A stretch of 6,950 nt of DNA from positions 1-6,950 of the forward strand of contig CAKTNW010000061.1 in NCBI GenBank assembly GCA_934589145.1, read 5' to 3'. The DNA is from an uncultured Oscillospiraceae bacterium. Lineage in GTDB: Bacteria > Bacillota > Clostridia > Oscillospirales > Oscillospiraceae. A program made the position numbers and the translations under genes. Below the pieces are notes generated by a model, which made no database searches, was not told the origin of the DNA, and saw nothing but the letters and a program-made list of their open reading frames with translations. Numbering within the stretch: the stretch's first letter is position 1; every line of letters starts with the position of its first letter. Positions 1 through 5,277 of this stretch are shown piece by piece.

Positions 1-362
1 CTCTCGCCGACATCCTGGAGAACAACCCGCGCAAGCTGCCGATTGCCTGTGCCGAGCTGATCGCTGACTATGACGCAACTACGCAGCAGGCATTTGTGGA
101 GATGTGTTCTATCGAGGACTACACGCTCAATAAGGCTGCTATGCAAAGCATCGTCCATGCCTGTCCGACTCCTTCTGCAAAGCATCAAGACCTTTTCGCC
201 GCATGGCGGCAGGCACGCGCAAGGGAGACACAGAGGCGTGCTGCACAGCCGAAGAAAATCAGCTTTGACCGCAGAAAATTTGCCCCCTACCTTGAGAGGC
301 TGGGCAGTGATAAGGAAATTGAAGAGCTGTTTTTGGAGTTCTTGCGGCAACAGGTCAACTGA
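1..362 (+). CDS. Unrecognised protein, 3' end only (5' end outside window)
   Basis: The reading frame beginning at base 3 is open from the window edge to the TGA at 360-362, giving 119 visible residues. It begins LADILENNPRKLPIACAELI and ends LFLEFLRQQVN. There is an internal Met at 96, but the frame is clearly coding-like upstream of it, so 96 is probably not the true start. The visible part is soluble, helical-looking and charged, with a basic stretch (RARETQRRAAQPKKISFDRRK) before an acidic C-terminal helix. There is no signal peptide or membrane segment. I do not recognise the family. A DNA-binding or partition-type protein of a mobile element would fit the neighbouring antirepressor, but that is a guess from context. 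A gap of 37 bp separates it from the next gene, which has its own promoter-like site. Confidence 0.75.
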   Translation, partial: LADILENNPRKLPIACAELIADYDATTQQAFVEMCSIEDYTLNKAAMQSIVHACPTPSAKHQDLFAAWRQARARETQRRAAQPKKISFDRRKFAPYLERLGSDKEIEELFLEFLRQQVN

Positions 363-370
363 TGTATAAT
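342..370 (+). promoter_or_regulatory. Candidate sigma-70/SigA promoter for the antirepressor gene
   Basis: A perfect TATAAT at 365-370 is preceded by TTGCGG at 342-347 with a 17-bp spacer. The -35 matches only three of six bases, and the site overlaps the end of the upstream gene. The start codon at 400 follows about 30 bp later, with an AAAGGA ribosome site at 385-390. The -10 box is convincing and the -35 is weak. Confidence 0.45.
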
Positions 371-399
371 CACAGAAAAGAAAGAAAGGACTTAACGCT

Positions 400-1292
400 A
401 TGAGCGAACAGGATAAGATACAGCTTTTTGAGAATCAGAAAATTCGTACTGCATGGGATACAGAGAAAGAAGAATGGTATTTTTCTGTTACCGATGTCAT
501 TGCTGTTTTAACAGAACAGCCTACCGCACGCGGGGCAAGCAACTACTGGGCCAAACTCAAGCAGCGTTTGAAAGAGGAAGGGGCGGATGAACTGCTGACA
601 AATTGTCAGCAGTTGAAAATGACTGCCTCAGACGGAAAGCGCCGCGCAACGGATGTTGCCACGACAGAGCAACTTCTGCGTATCATCCAGTCTATCCCAT
701 CACCAAAAGCTGAACCGTTTAGGCTCTGGCTTGCAGAAGTCGGTCGGGAGAGAATTGAAGAAACCATTGACCCTGAACAGGCCATTGACCGGGCCTTGGA
801 AACCTATCTGAAAAAGGGATATGATCCCGATTGGGTGCATCAAAGGCTGCTTTCCATCCCATTCGCAACGAACTGACCAATGAATGGCAGAAGCGCGGCG
901 TGGAAAAGGGCCGCGAATTTGCGATCTTGACCGACGAGATCTCAAAGGCATGGTCCGGCATGACCACGCGGCAGTATAAAAACCTCAAGGGGCTCAAAAA
1001 GGAGAACCTGCGTGATAATATGAGCGATACCGAGCTCGTGCTGACCATGCTGGCGGAAGCGTCAACGCGGGATATTTCCAAAGCGACAAAACCAGATGGT
1101 TTTGCCGAGAATGTGAAGGTGGCCAAACGTGGCGGTAATGTTGCAAATGTTGCACGGCAGCAGCTTGAGGCGGAAACCGGCCTTCCCGTCATCACAGCAC
1201 AGAATGCCGCACAGCTAAATGCGGTGGTTACAGAAATGATCGAAGCGTCGGCGCAAGTGCTTGACCGTTCGGATGAACTTAAAACAAAATAA
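400..1292 (+). pseudogene. BRO-N family phage-type antirepressor, frameshifted
   Basis: Two overlapping frames together encode one BRO-family antirepressor-like protein of about 297 residues. The first frame (400-876) starts MSEQDKIQLFENQKIRTAW, fits a Bro-N domain (about residues 9-115) and carries the conserved stretch IQSIPSPKAEPFRLWLAEVG (residues 96-115). It shifts out of frame at LLSIP (around 856-861) and ends at TGA 874-876. The second frame resumes at 861 with IRNELTNEW and continues to TAA 1290-1292, including WSGMTTRQYKNLKGLKKENL and a Lys/Gly-rich KVAKRGGNVA motif, as expected of the C-terminal half of this family. One base appears to be missing in the ATCCC run at 856-860. Proteins of this type bind DNA and are thought to modulate repressors of phages and ICEs. 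The cause could be a true mutation, a sequencing error in a C run or, less likely, programmed slippage. If unrepaired, the product would be a 158-aa N-terminal protein that keeps the BRO-N domain. Confidence 0.85.
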
Positions 1293-1322
1293 CATTTTCC
1301 TGACTTCAGGAAAATGTTATTT
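1287..1322 (+). terminator. Perfect 17-bp hairpin, likely bidirectional terminator
   Basis: Bases 1287-1303 pair perfectly with 1306-1322 around CT (the two bases are too few for a real loop, so the apical pairs would open). The stem has an A-rich 5' arm (AAATAACATTTTCC) and a T-rich end (TTATTT). The stop codon of the antirepressor frame lies inside the 5' arm. A/T runs on both sides make it suitable as an intrinsic terminator in either direction. Confidence 0.7.
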
Positions 1323-1359
1323 CAGTGCAGACAAACGCAAAATAAGATAAGAAATGCTG

Positions 1360-1394
1360 AAAGGCTCGACACCGTAAGGTGCCGGGCCTTTTCC
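1360..1394 (+). terminator. Second intrinsic terminator, GC-rich stem with T run
   Basis: AAAGGCTCGACACC (1360-1373) pairs with GGTGCCGGGCCTTT (1378-1391) around a GTAA tetraloop. There is one A-C mismatch (1369/1382) and one T-G wobble (1366/1385). The stem runs into TTTTCC. It lies 38 bp after the first hairpin and 22 bp before the next start codon, so it may act as a back-up terminator or as a leader attenuator of the downstream pair. Confidence 0.65.
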
Positions 1395-1415
1395 TATGAC
1401 TCCGAGGTGAGAGAA

Positions 1416-1826
1416 ATGAAAGAGTCAACAAATAACTGCCGGTCCCGCGCTCATAATCCGTTTGACGACGGTGCGAGGGAGCGTTTGCGGCGCATGGGGC
1501 TGCTTACCGAGACGGGGAGCATCAAGGCATCGGCCTTGACTGCGCTGGCTCATACCTTCGCCGGATTGCTGTTTGACGATTTGTGCGATGCCAGTCAGGA
1601 CTATTCCGGTGTCCAAACCGAATTGCAGCAGCTGTTTGACGCAGTGGATTGTGCAGAGCCGAGGCAGAAATTTCTGCTGCTTTGCCTGCAATATGACCGC
1701 CTATCCCAAGTCCTTCCTGATCCCATTTGGTGGATCAGCGGGACACCTGAGATCGCGGGCGAATTTGCAGAACACTTTATCCGGCACTTAAAGAAATTGA
1801 GCGGCTGTGAGGAGGAAGTGCGGTGA
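1416..1826 (+). CDS. Unrecognised 136-aa soluble protein, coupled to RelE-like gene
   Basis: The ATG at 1416 is chosen because an AGGTGA ribosome site lies at 1405-1410 with a 5-bp gap. The open frame extends upstream to 1314, but that stretch crosses both terminator hairpins. The product begins MKESTNNCRSRAHNPFDDGA and has an Arg-rich segment (ARERLRRMGLL), a helical, mildly hydrophobic middle (ASALTALAHTFAGLLFDDLC) and a C-terminal stretch with LCLQYDRLSQVLPDPIWWIS. No signal peptide, HTH or membrane span is evident, and I do not recognise the family. Its stop overlaps the next start by 4 nt (GTGA, 1823-1826), so the two proteins are probably made together. A role as antitoxin or partner of the RelE-like protein is possible, but only position suggests it. 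Confidence 0.7.
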   Translation: MKESTNNCRSRAHNPFDDGARERLRRMGLLTETGSIKASALTALAHTFAGLLFDDLCDASQDYSGVQTELQQLFDAVDCAEPRQKFLLLCLQYDRLSQVLPDPIWWISGTPEIAGEFAEHFIRHLKKLSGCEEEVR

Positions 1827-2215
1827 AGGGGATTTTGGTATATCAGCCTCCGGGCAGAGTCTCGCAGGTCGCTGCCTTTATAGAGAATCTGGAGCCGCGG
1901 CTCAGAGAAAAGATCATTCGTCAGCTATACCGATTGACGCTGCCGCAGAAGCCGGAAATGAAGGAACCGCATTTCAAGCGTTTTTCACTTGAGCGGTATC
2001 GGAGCCTATGCGAGCTGCGGGTGAAGACCAAGCTCTGCGTTCGCGTTATCTTTTACCCATGCGCTAACGGAGATACTATGCTCCTTTATGCGTTCGTCAA
2101 GCGCCAGAAGCGTGATACGATGCAGGCGTTAGAGCAGTCTCTCAGCATACTCGATGCGCTGCGGGAGCATCCGGAGCGCACGGTAGAATACAAGGTCAGA
2201 GAGGAGGGAGCATGA
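1823..2215 (+). CDS. Gp49/HigB-like RelE-superfamily toxin candidate
   Basis: A GTG start at 1823 sits 7 bp after GAGGAGG (1809-1815) and overlaps the previous stop, giving 130 residues. The core resembles phage Gp49/HigB-type RelE-superfamily proteins: HFKRFSLERYRSLCELRV (about residues 50-67) fits the 'L.ELR' strand, RVIFYP (74-79) and MLLYAFVKRQKRDT (86-99) fit the 'R..Y......L.F.KK..KT' strands, and a helix with ALEQSLSILDAL follows. Toxins of this family cut or block translating mRNA at the ribosome and normally have an HTH antitoxin (HigA) encoded immediately downstream. Here the downstream coupled ATG ends after seven codons, so the partner is missing, is the upstream 136-aa gene, or lies elsewhere. 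At 130 residues it is slightly longer than usual because of an N-terminal helix. Toxicity is not shown by the sequence. Confidence 0.7.
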   Translation: MKGILVYQPPGRVSQVAAFIENLEPRLREKIIRQLYRLTLPQKPEMKEPHFKRFSLERYRSLCELRVKTKLCVRVIFYPCANGDTMLLYAFVKRQKRDTMQALEQSLSILDALREHPERTVEYKVREEGA

Positions 2216-2235
2216 GACGACCGCACATCCTTTGA
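2212..2235 (+). other. Seven-codon coupled ORF, possible stump of a lost antitoxin gene
   Basis: ATGA at 2212-2215 overlaps the stop of the RelE-like gene and has a strong GGAGGGA site at 2203-2209. This is the layout normally used for a coupled downstream gene. Translation would give only MRRPHIL before TGA at 2233-2235. No HTH protein can be read from the following 54 bp in any frame. It may be the truncated start of an antitoxin, or a chance ATG. Confidence 0.3.
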
Positions 2236-2260
2236 TACCGCGAAAATAGCAGATCATAAC
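2232..2260 (+). promoter_or_regulatory. Candidate SigA promoter for the membrane protein-sortase operon
   Basis: TTGATA (2232-2237, five of six matches to TTGACA) and CATAAC (2255-2260, four of six to TATAAT) are separated by 17 bp. The predicted start of transcription near 2267 leaves a short leader that contains AGGAGGT (2274-2280) before the ATG at 2290. Confidence 0.45.
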
Positions 2261-2289
2261 AAATTTCTACATTAGGAGGTTTCCACAAC

Positions 2290-3195
2290 ATGAAAAAGGC
2301 AATTCTCTGTGTACTGCTGACGCTGTCCATGTCGGTCTCGGCGTTTGCATTGGAGGTACCGACAGATACCGTGGTGCAAAATCTGAATGGCAGCCAGCAG
2401 GTCATCAAAACCTTTACGATCCCAGCAGATCAGGACCCGCAGAGCCTGATCGAACAGCCCTTTGAGCTGGAGGGCTATCTCTACACCTTTACGGATATTG
2501 TCAAAACGGAAAATGCCGTAGAGGAATCCAAGCCCCATACCGAGGTCATCACGGTGGAGACGGACAAGAATGACCTTGCCGAGATATTGAGCCAACTGAA
2601 GCCTACCGTCGAATTTGACGACGGCACCTTCAAGGGTACGCTCGCCCTCGACCACACCAGTCTCAACACCGAGGCGTCCGGCTATGCAGCCAAGAGCTAC
2701 ACCGTGAGCGAGGTCAAGACCATCGGACGACTTGACCGTAACGATATGTCCTATGTCCCCTCTGCCACCGTCAAAAACGGCCGCACGCTGAGCCTTGCCG
2801 ATGTGGAGTGGCAGGTCACGGGAACGGACCTTGTCGGCGAGACCTTGGTGCCTTCATCTTATCAGGCTGTTGCCACCTATTCCGCAAGAGTTCCCTATCA
2901 AGCGGCTACCGGATACATCACGACCGCGGAATATACCGGCGAGATCACGCACGAGGGCGTCGAGAGCATCACCTATGTGCTGACTTACCTGGGAACAAAG
3001 GTCGGTATCGCTCATGTGCTATCCAATGTGGGCGGCTTCTTTGCGGCAAATTGGCTTGCACTTGTTGTCGGCGCCGCAATGGGAGCTGCTGTGATTTTCG
3101 GCATCGTATATGCATCGTATGTGCGCCGACACCGAGCCGCCCATGCCGAGGCGGACGACGACGGCGCGAGCTTTTCAGAGGAGGAAACGGAATGA
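2290..3195 (+). CDS. Exported single-pass membrane protein, sortase-linked
   Basis: The 301-residue product starts at an ATG 9 bp after AGGAGGT. It has a clear signal peptide (MKKAILCVLLTLSMSVSAFA, cleavage probably after residue 20). A roughly 230-residue extracellular part follows, rich in Thr, Val and acidic residues and probably beta-rich. A C-terminal membrane span covers about residues 255-277 (NWLALVVGAAMGAAVIFGIV), then RRHR and an acidic cytoplasmic tail ending FSEEETE. There is no LPXTG motif, so the protein is held by its own helix rather than by sortase. I recognise no catalytic motif and cannot name the family. Its ATGA stop/start overlap with the sortase gene points to co-translation and a shared function at the envelope. 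A scaffold or surface component of a mobile element is my inference. Confidence 0.85.
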   Translation: MKKAILCVLLTLSMSVSAFALEVPTDTVVQNLNGSQQVIKTFTIPADQDPQSLIEQPFELEGYLYTFTDIVKTENAVEESKPHTEVITVETDKNDLAEILSQLKPTVEFDDGTFKGTLALDHTSLNTEASGYAAKSYTVSEVKTIGRLDRNDMSYVPSATVKNGRTLSLADVEWQVTGTDLVGETLVPSSYQAVATYSARVPYQAATGYITTAEYTGEITHEGVESITYVLTYLGTKVGIAHVLSNVGGFFAANWLALVVGAAMGAAVIFGIVYASYVRRHRAAHAEADDDGASFSEEETE

Positions 3196-3977
3196 AGCAT
3201 ATTAGACGATTGGCCGAATTGGCATTGACGATCATAACGATGGCAGCGCTATCGGTTGGCACCTTTGCGGCAGATTACAGCTTTGAGACAGGGGCAGGAA
3301 CAGAATATTATCCTGCGACTTCTTACGCGGATACCTATGGTGCCGCGTATAATCACGGCGGTCCAAATCCCGTGGACTATCAGATCCCCGAATTGCCCTA
3401 CGGCGTGTCCAGCACGACGCAGATCGGCATTATGGAGAAGGGGTATTTGCCCGGCTTACAGCAAAATGCCGGTGCTTCCATTTCTGGCGATTACGGACTT
3501 TCCGGCGGGTTCTATGATGTCCCATCCGGCTCTATATCTTCGGTTAAGCCAAGCGTGCTGGCCTATACCAGCGTTGACGGTATGGAGCGCAAGGATGGCA
3601 GCATTGGCACGTTGAAGATCTCATCTTTAAACATCAATATGAAAGTATGGGAGGGTGAGACCAACGCCAGTATGGCAAAGGGACTGGGACACTATAGCTC
3701 CACCTCCGGATGGGACGGCAACGTCGGCATCTGCGGGCATAACCGTGGCGCAAAATACAATATTGGCAGCATCAGAAATCTGGAGATCGGCGATACCATT
3801 ACCTATTCGACGGTTTACGGAACACGAACCTATGCGGTCATTTTGGTAAAGACGATCTCGGATTCCGACTGGAGCTATTTGCAGGCGACCGCTGATAACC
3901 GCATCACCATCACGACCTGTCTTGCCAACCAGCCCTCCAAGAGAGTGTGCGTTCAGGCCGTGGAAGTAAGCCGATGA
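3192..3977 (+). CDS. Sortase (class B/D-like transpeptidase)
   Basis: The ATG at 3192 overlaps the upstream stop (ATGA) and is preceded by GAGGAAACGG. The 261-residue product has a hydrophobic N-terminus (LALTIITMAALSVGTFA, about residues 10-26) that could be a membrane anchor or a cleavable signal. A linker rich in Tyr, Gly and Ser follows to about residue 130, then the sortase domain. Diagnostic features are IGTLKISSLNI (138-148), SMAKGLGHY (160-168), the catalytic His183 in GICGHNRG, Cys243 in TITTC (the TLXTC motif) and Arg251 in QPSKR. All three catalytic residues are present, so activity is likely. Sortases cleave LPXTG-like signals and join surface proteins to peptidoglycan or to each other. 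The nearby CnaB adhesin (5278 onward) is the obvious candidate substrate, although its C-terminus is outside the window. The class is uncertain. The open frame continues upstream to 2808, but that part lies inside the previous gene. Confidence 0.93.
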   Translation: MKHIRRLAELALTIITMAALSVGTFAADYSFETGAGTEYYPATSYADTYGAAYNHGGPNPVDYQIPELPYGVSSTTQIGIMEKGYLPGLQQNAGASISGDYGLSGGFYDVPSGSISSVKPSVLAYTSVDGMERKDGSIGTLKISSLNINMKVWEGETNASMAKGLGHYSSTSGWDGNVGICGHNRGAKYNIGSIRNLEIGDTITYSTVYGTRTYAVILVKTISDSDWSYLQATADNRITITTCLANQPSKRVCVQAVEVSR

Positions 3978-4041
3978 AATCGGAGCAACGTGATATTTTT
4001 GTGCAACTTTTTTTAGCGGCGTAAGCATTTAAAATAAACCT

Positions 4042-4070
4042 TTGACAAGCCATTACTTCTGTATTATGCT
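4042..4070 (+). promoter_or_regulatory. SigA promoter for the 65-aa and CAP genes
   Basis: A perfect TTGACA at 4042-4047, a 17-bp spacer and TATGCT at 4065-4070 lie in the 135-bp gap after the sortase gene. The region around it is AT-rich. The first start codon (TTG 4113) follows about 36 bp after the expected transcription start. Confidence 0.6.
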
Positions 4071-4112
4071 CAAACCACTCCGGAGAATACAATCAAAAAA
4101 GGAAGTATCAGA

Positions 4113-4310
4113 TTGATACAGCAATTCAGACCGAAGAGGAAGGACGATGAGATCAGAGTAAAAATGGACATCACCGTTGACCTTCCTGCAGAAGTAGCTG
4201 AACAGGCTGAGCAGCTTGGCATTTACGAGTTTGAGCGGTGTATTTATGATCCCGACACTCGCCGTATGACTGCCAGCGTGACCACCACATTTTATCGGAA
4301 GGGAGCGTGA
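4113..4310 (+). CDS. Small unrecognised 65-aa protein
   Basis: The TTG at 4113 is preferred as start because GGAAG lies at 4101-4105 with a 7-bp gap. An in-frame ATG at 4164 would give 48 residues but has no clear ribosome site. The product begins MIQQFRPKRKDDEIRVKMDI and is highly charged, with VDLPAEVAEQAEQLGIYEFE as a likely helix and MTASVTTTFYRKGA as a likely strand. There is no signal peptide, so it is predicted cytoplasmic. The stop is 4 bp before the CAP gene start, and both genes share the promoter at 4042, so they form an operon. The function is unknown; a small regulatory or ribbon-type DNA-binding protein cannot be excluded. Confidence 0.6.
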   Translation: MIQQFRPKRKDDEIRVKMDITVDLPAEVAEQAEQLGIYEFERCIYDPDTRRMTASVTTTFYRKGA

Positions 4311-4314
4311 TACA

Positions 4315-5130
4315 ATGAAGAAGATTTTGTATTTGCTTATCGGGCTTGCGTTAGGCTTTGCCCTTGGTTCGCCTGCGGCACAGGCCATTGAGGGTATCCT
4401 CGCACAGCGCTGCACCTCGCCTATTCTCCTCAACGGTGCTCCCGTTGAGATCGAAGCGTACACCATCAACGGACACAACTACTTCAAACTCCGTGACATC
4501 GGCAAGGCGGTCGGCTTCAATGTTTATTGGAAATCCAAGGACGGAACGGTGCAGATCGAAACAAATCGTCCCTACACCGGTGAAGCACCCGCAAAGGTGG
4601 AAACTGACAAGCCGGTATCGCAGCCGGAGGTTACAGCTCCCGCCGCCGATGTAGATGCCATGAAACAGGACATCGTGGACCGCACCAACGCACTCCGAAA
4701 GGAAAACGGCATCGCTGCCCTAACCGCCAACGACAAGCTCATGCAGGCGGCGCAGGTGCGCGCGGATGAGATGGCGGCAAACACCATCTACTCCCATACC
4801 CGCCCGGACGGGAGGAAGTATAATACTGTTACGAACTGTCCATACATGGCTGAGAACATTCATCGTGTTGCGGACTGGACGATTGCCGACTGCACGCTTG
4901 CGGAACCACTCATAGCGGATTGGAGCGCCTCGACAGGACACATGAAAAACATGACCAACTCCCAATTATCCGAAATTGGCATAGGGCTTGCGCGAGGTGT
5001 CAACGACAATGGAGATGAGTGCTGGTACTGTGTCCAGCTATTCCTCCGGGATGGATACCATATCACATGGGTGGATACGCCGGCAAAGGGGCAACTCACT
5101 CCAGAAACTACACGATCTTCTATGTGGTGA
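4315..5130 (+). CDS. Exported stalk-domain plus CAP/SCP domain protein
   Basis: The 271-residue protein starts at an ATG shortly after GGGAGCG. The signal peptide runs from MKKILYLL to about AQA (residue 24). Residues 25-85 (ILLNGAPVEIEAYTINGHNY, then FKLRDIGKAVGFNVYW) match the copper-amine-oxidase-N-like stalk domain common in Firmicutes surface proteins. After a Pro/Val/Thr linker, residues 113-258 form a CAP (SCP/PR1/Ag5) domain: LRKENG (127-132), His161 in YSHTRPDG, Glu180 in MAENI and His209 in STGHMKNM are the usual cavity residues, and CVQLFL is the closing strand. CAP domains in bacteria occur in secreted proteins with poorly defined roles, including binding and host interaction; the substrate is unknown. 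The natural end is probably near residue 258. The last dozen residues (GQLTPETTRSSMW) are read out of frame from a toxin gene remnant. Confidence 0.9.
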   Translation: MKKILYLLIGLALGFALGSPAAQAIEGILAQRCTSPILLNGAPVEIEAYTINGHNYFKLRDIGKAVGFNVYWKSKDGTVQIETNRPYTGEAPAKVETDKPVSQPEVTAPAADVDAMKQDIVDRTNALRKENGIAALTANDKLMQAAQVRADEMAANTIYSHTRPDGRKYNTVTNCPYMAENIHRVADWTIADCTLAEPLIADWSASTGHMKNMTNSQLSEIGIGLARGVNDNGDECWYCVQLFLRDGYHITWVDTPAKGQLTPETTRSSMW

Positions 5131-5195
5131 TCGGAGACACGATGGAAGTGCGCCGTATCATCTATAGCCGCAGAGATATGAGTAGGCAACTTTGA
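5067..5195 (+). pseudogene. C-terminal remnant of a RelE/ParE-family toxin gene
   Basis: A frame different from the CAP gene, ending at TGA 5193-5195, reads NYTIFYVVIGDTMEVRRIIY followed by SRRDMSRQL. This is the typical end of RelE/ParE toxins: the strand Y.IFY.V, then a strand with an Arg/Ile-rich core, then YSRRD. About 30-40 residues are recognisable; the remaining N-terminal two-thirds are missing and the preceding bases (to about 5090) encode the CAP protein in the other frame. The ATG at 5067 would give 42 residues but has no good ribosome site. It is almost certainly non-functional. The remnant implies that a deletion or recombination joined a former toxin gene to the end of the CAP gene. 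Confidence 0.65.
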
Positions 5196-5216
5196 CAAAA
5201 ACTTCATAGCCAAGCG

Positions 5217-5250
5217 AAGCAGACCGAGATACCTCTCGGCCTGCTTTTCT
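5217..5250 (+). terminator. Intrinsic terminator after the CAP operon
   Basis: AAGCAG (5217-5222) pairs with CTGCTT (5241-5246) and CCGAG (5224-5228) with CTCGG (5235-5239), with one A-C mismatch between the two stems and a six-base loop. A TTTTCT run follows. It lies 28 bp upstream of the adhesin start, so it either ends the CAP transcript or attenuates read-through into the adhesin gene. Confidence 0.75.
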
Positions 5251-5277
5251 CATGCAAAAATTGTAGGAGGTATCACA

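Noticed and set aside
719..1195. Reverse-strand open frame of 158 codons opposite the antirepressor
   Set aside because: Its Ser/Arg/Phe-rich translation matches no domain and it is antisense to clear BRO-family coding sequence in both frames.
1314..1415. N-terminal extension of the 136-aa gene
   Set aside because: It would cross the second terminator stem and part of the first, while the ATG at 1416 has its own ribosome site.
2808..3191. Upstream in-frame extension of the sortase gene
   Set aside because: It overlaps the membrane-protein gene, is Arg/Cys-rich and has no signal peptide; the start at 3192 has the ATGA overlap and a proper hydrophobic N-terminus.
3971..4014. Possible terminator after the sortase gene
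   Set aside because: The CCGAT/ATCGG stem (3971-3983) is only 5 bp and overlaps the stop codon, and the run of seven T is 24 bp further on, so it does not form a standard intrinsic terminator.
5192..5220. TTGACA as a -35 box for the adhesin
   Set aside because: At 17 bp downstream there is only CGAAGC, with no -10-like hexamer within 16-18 bp.
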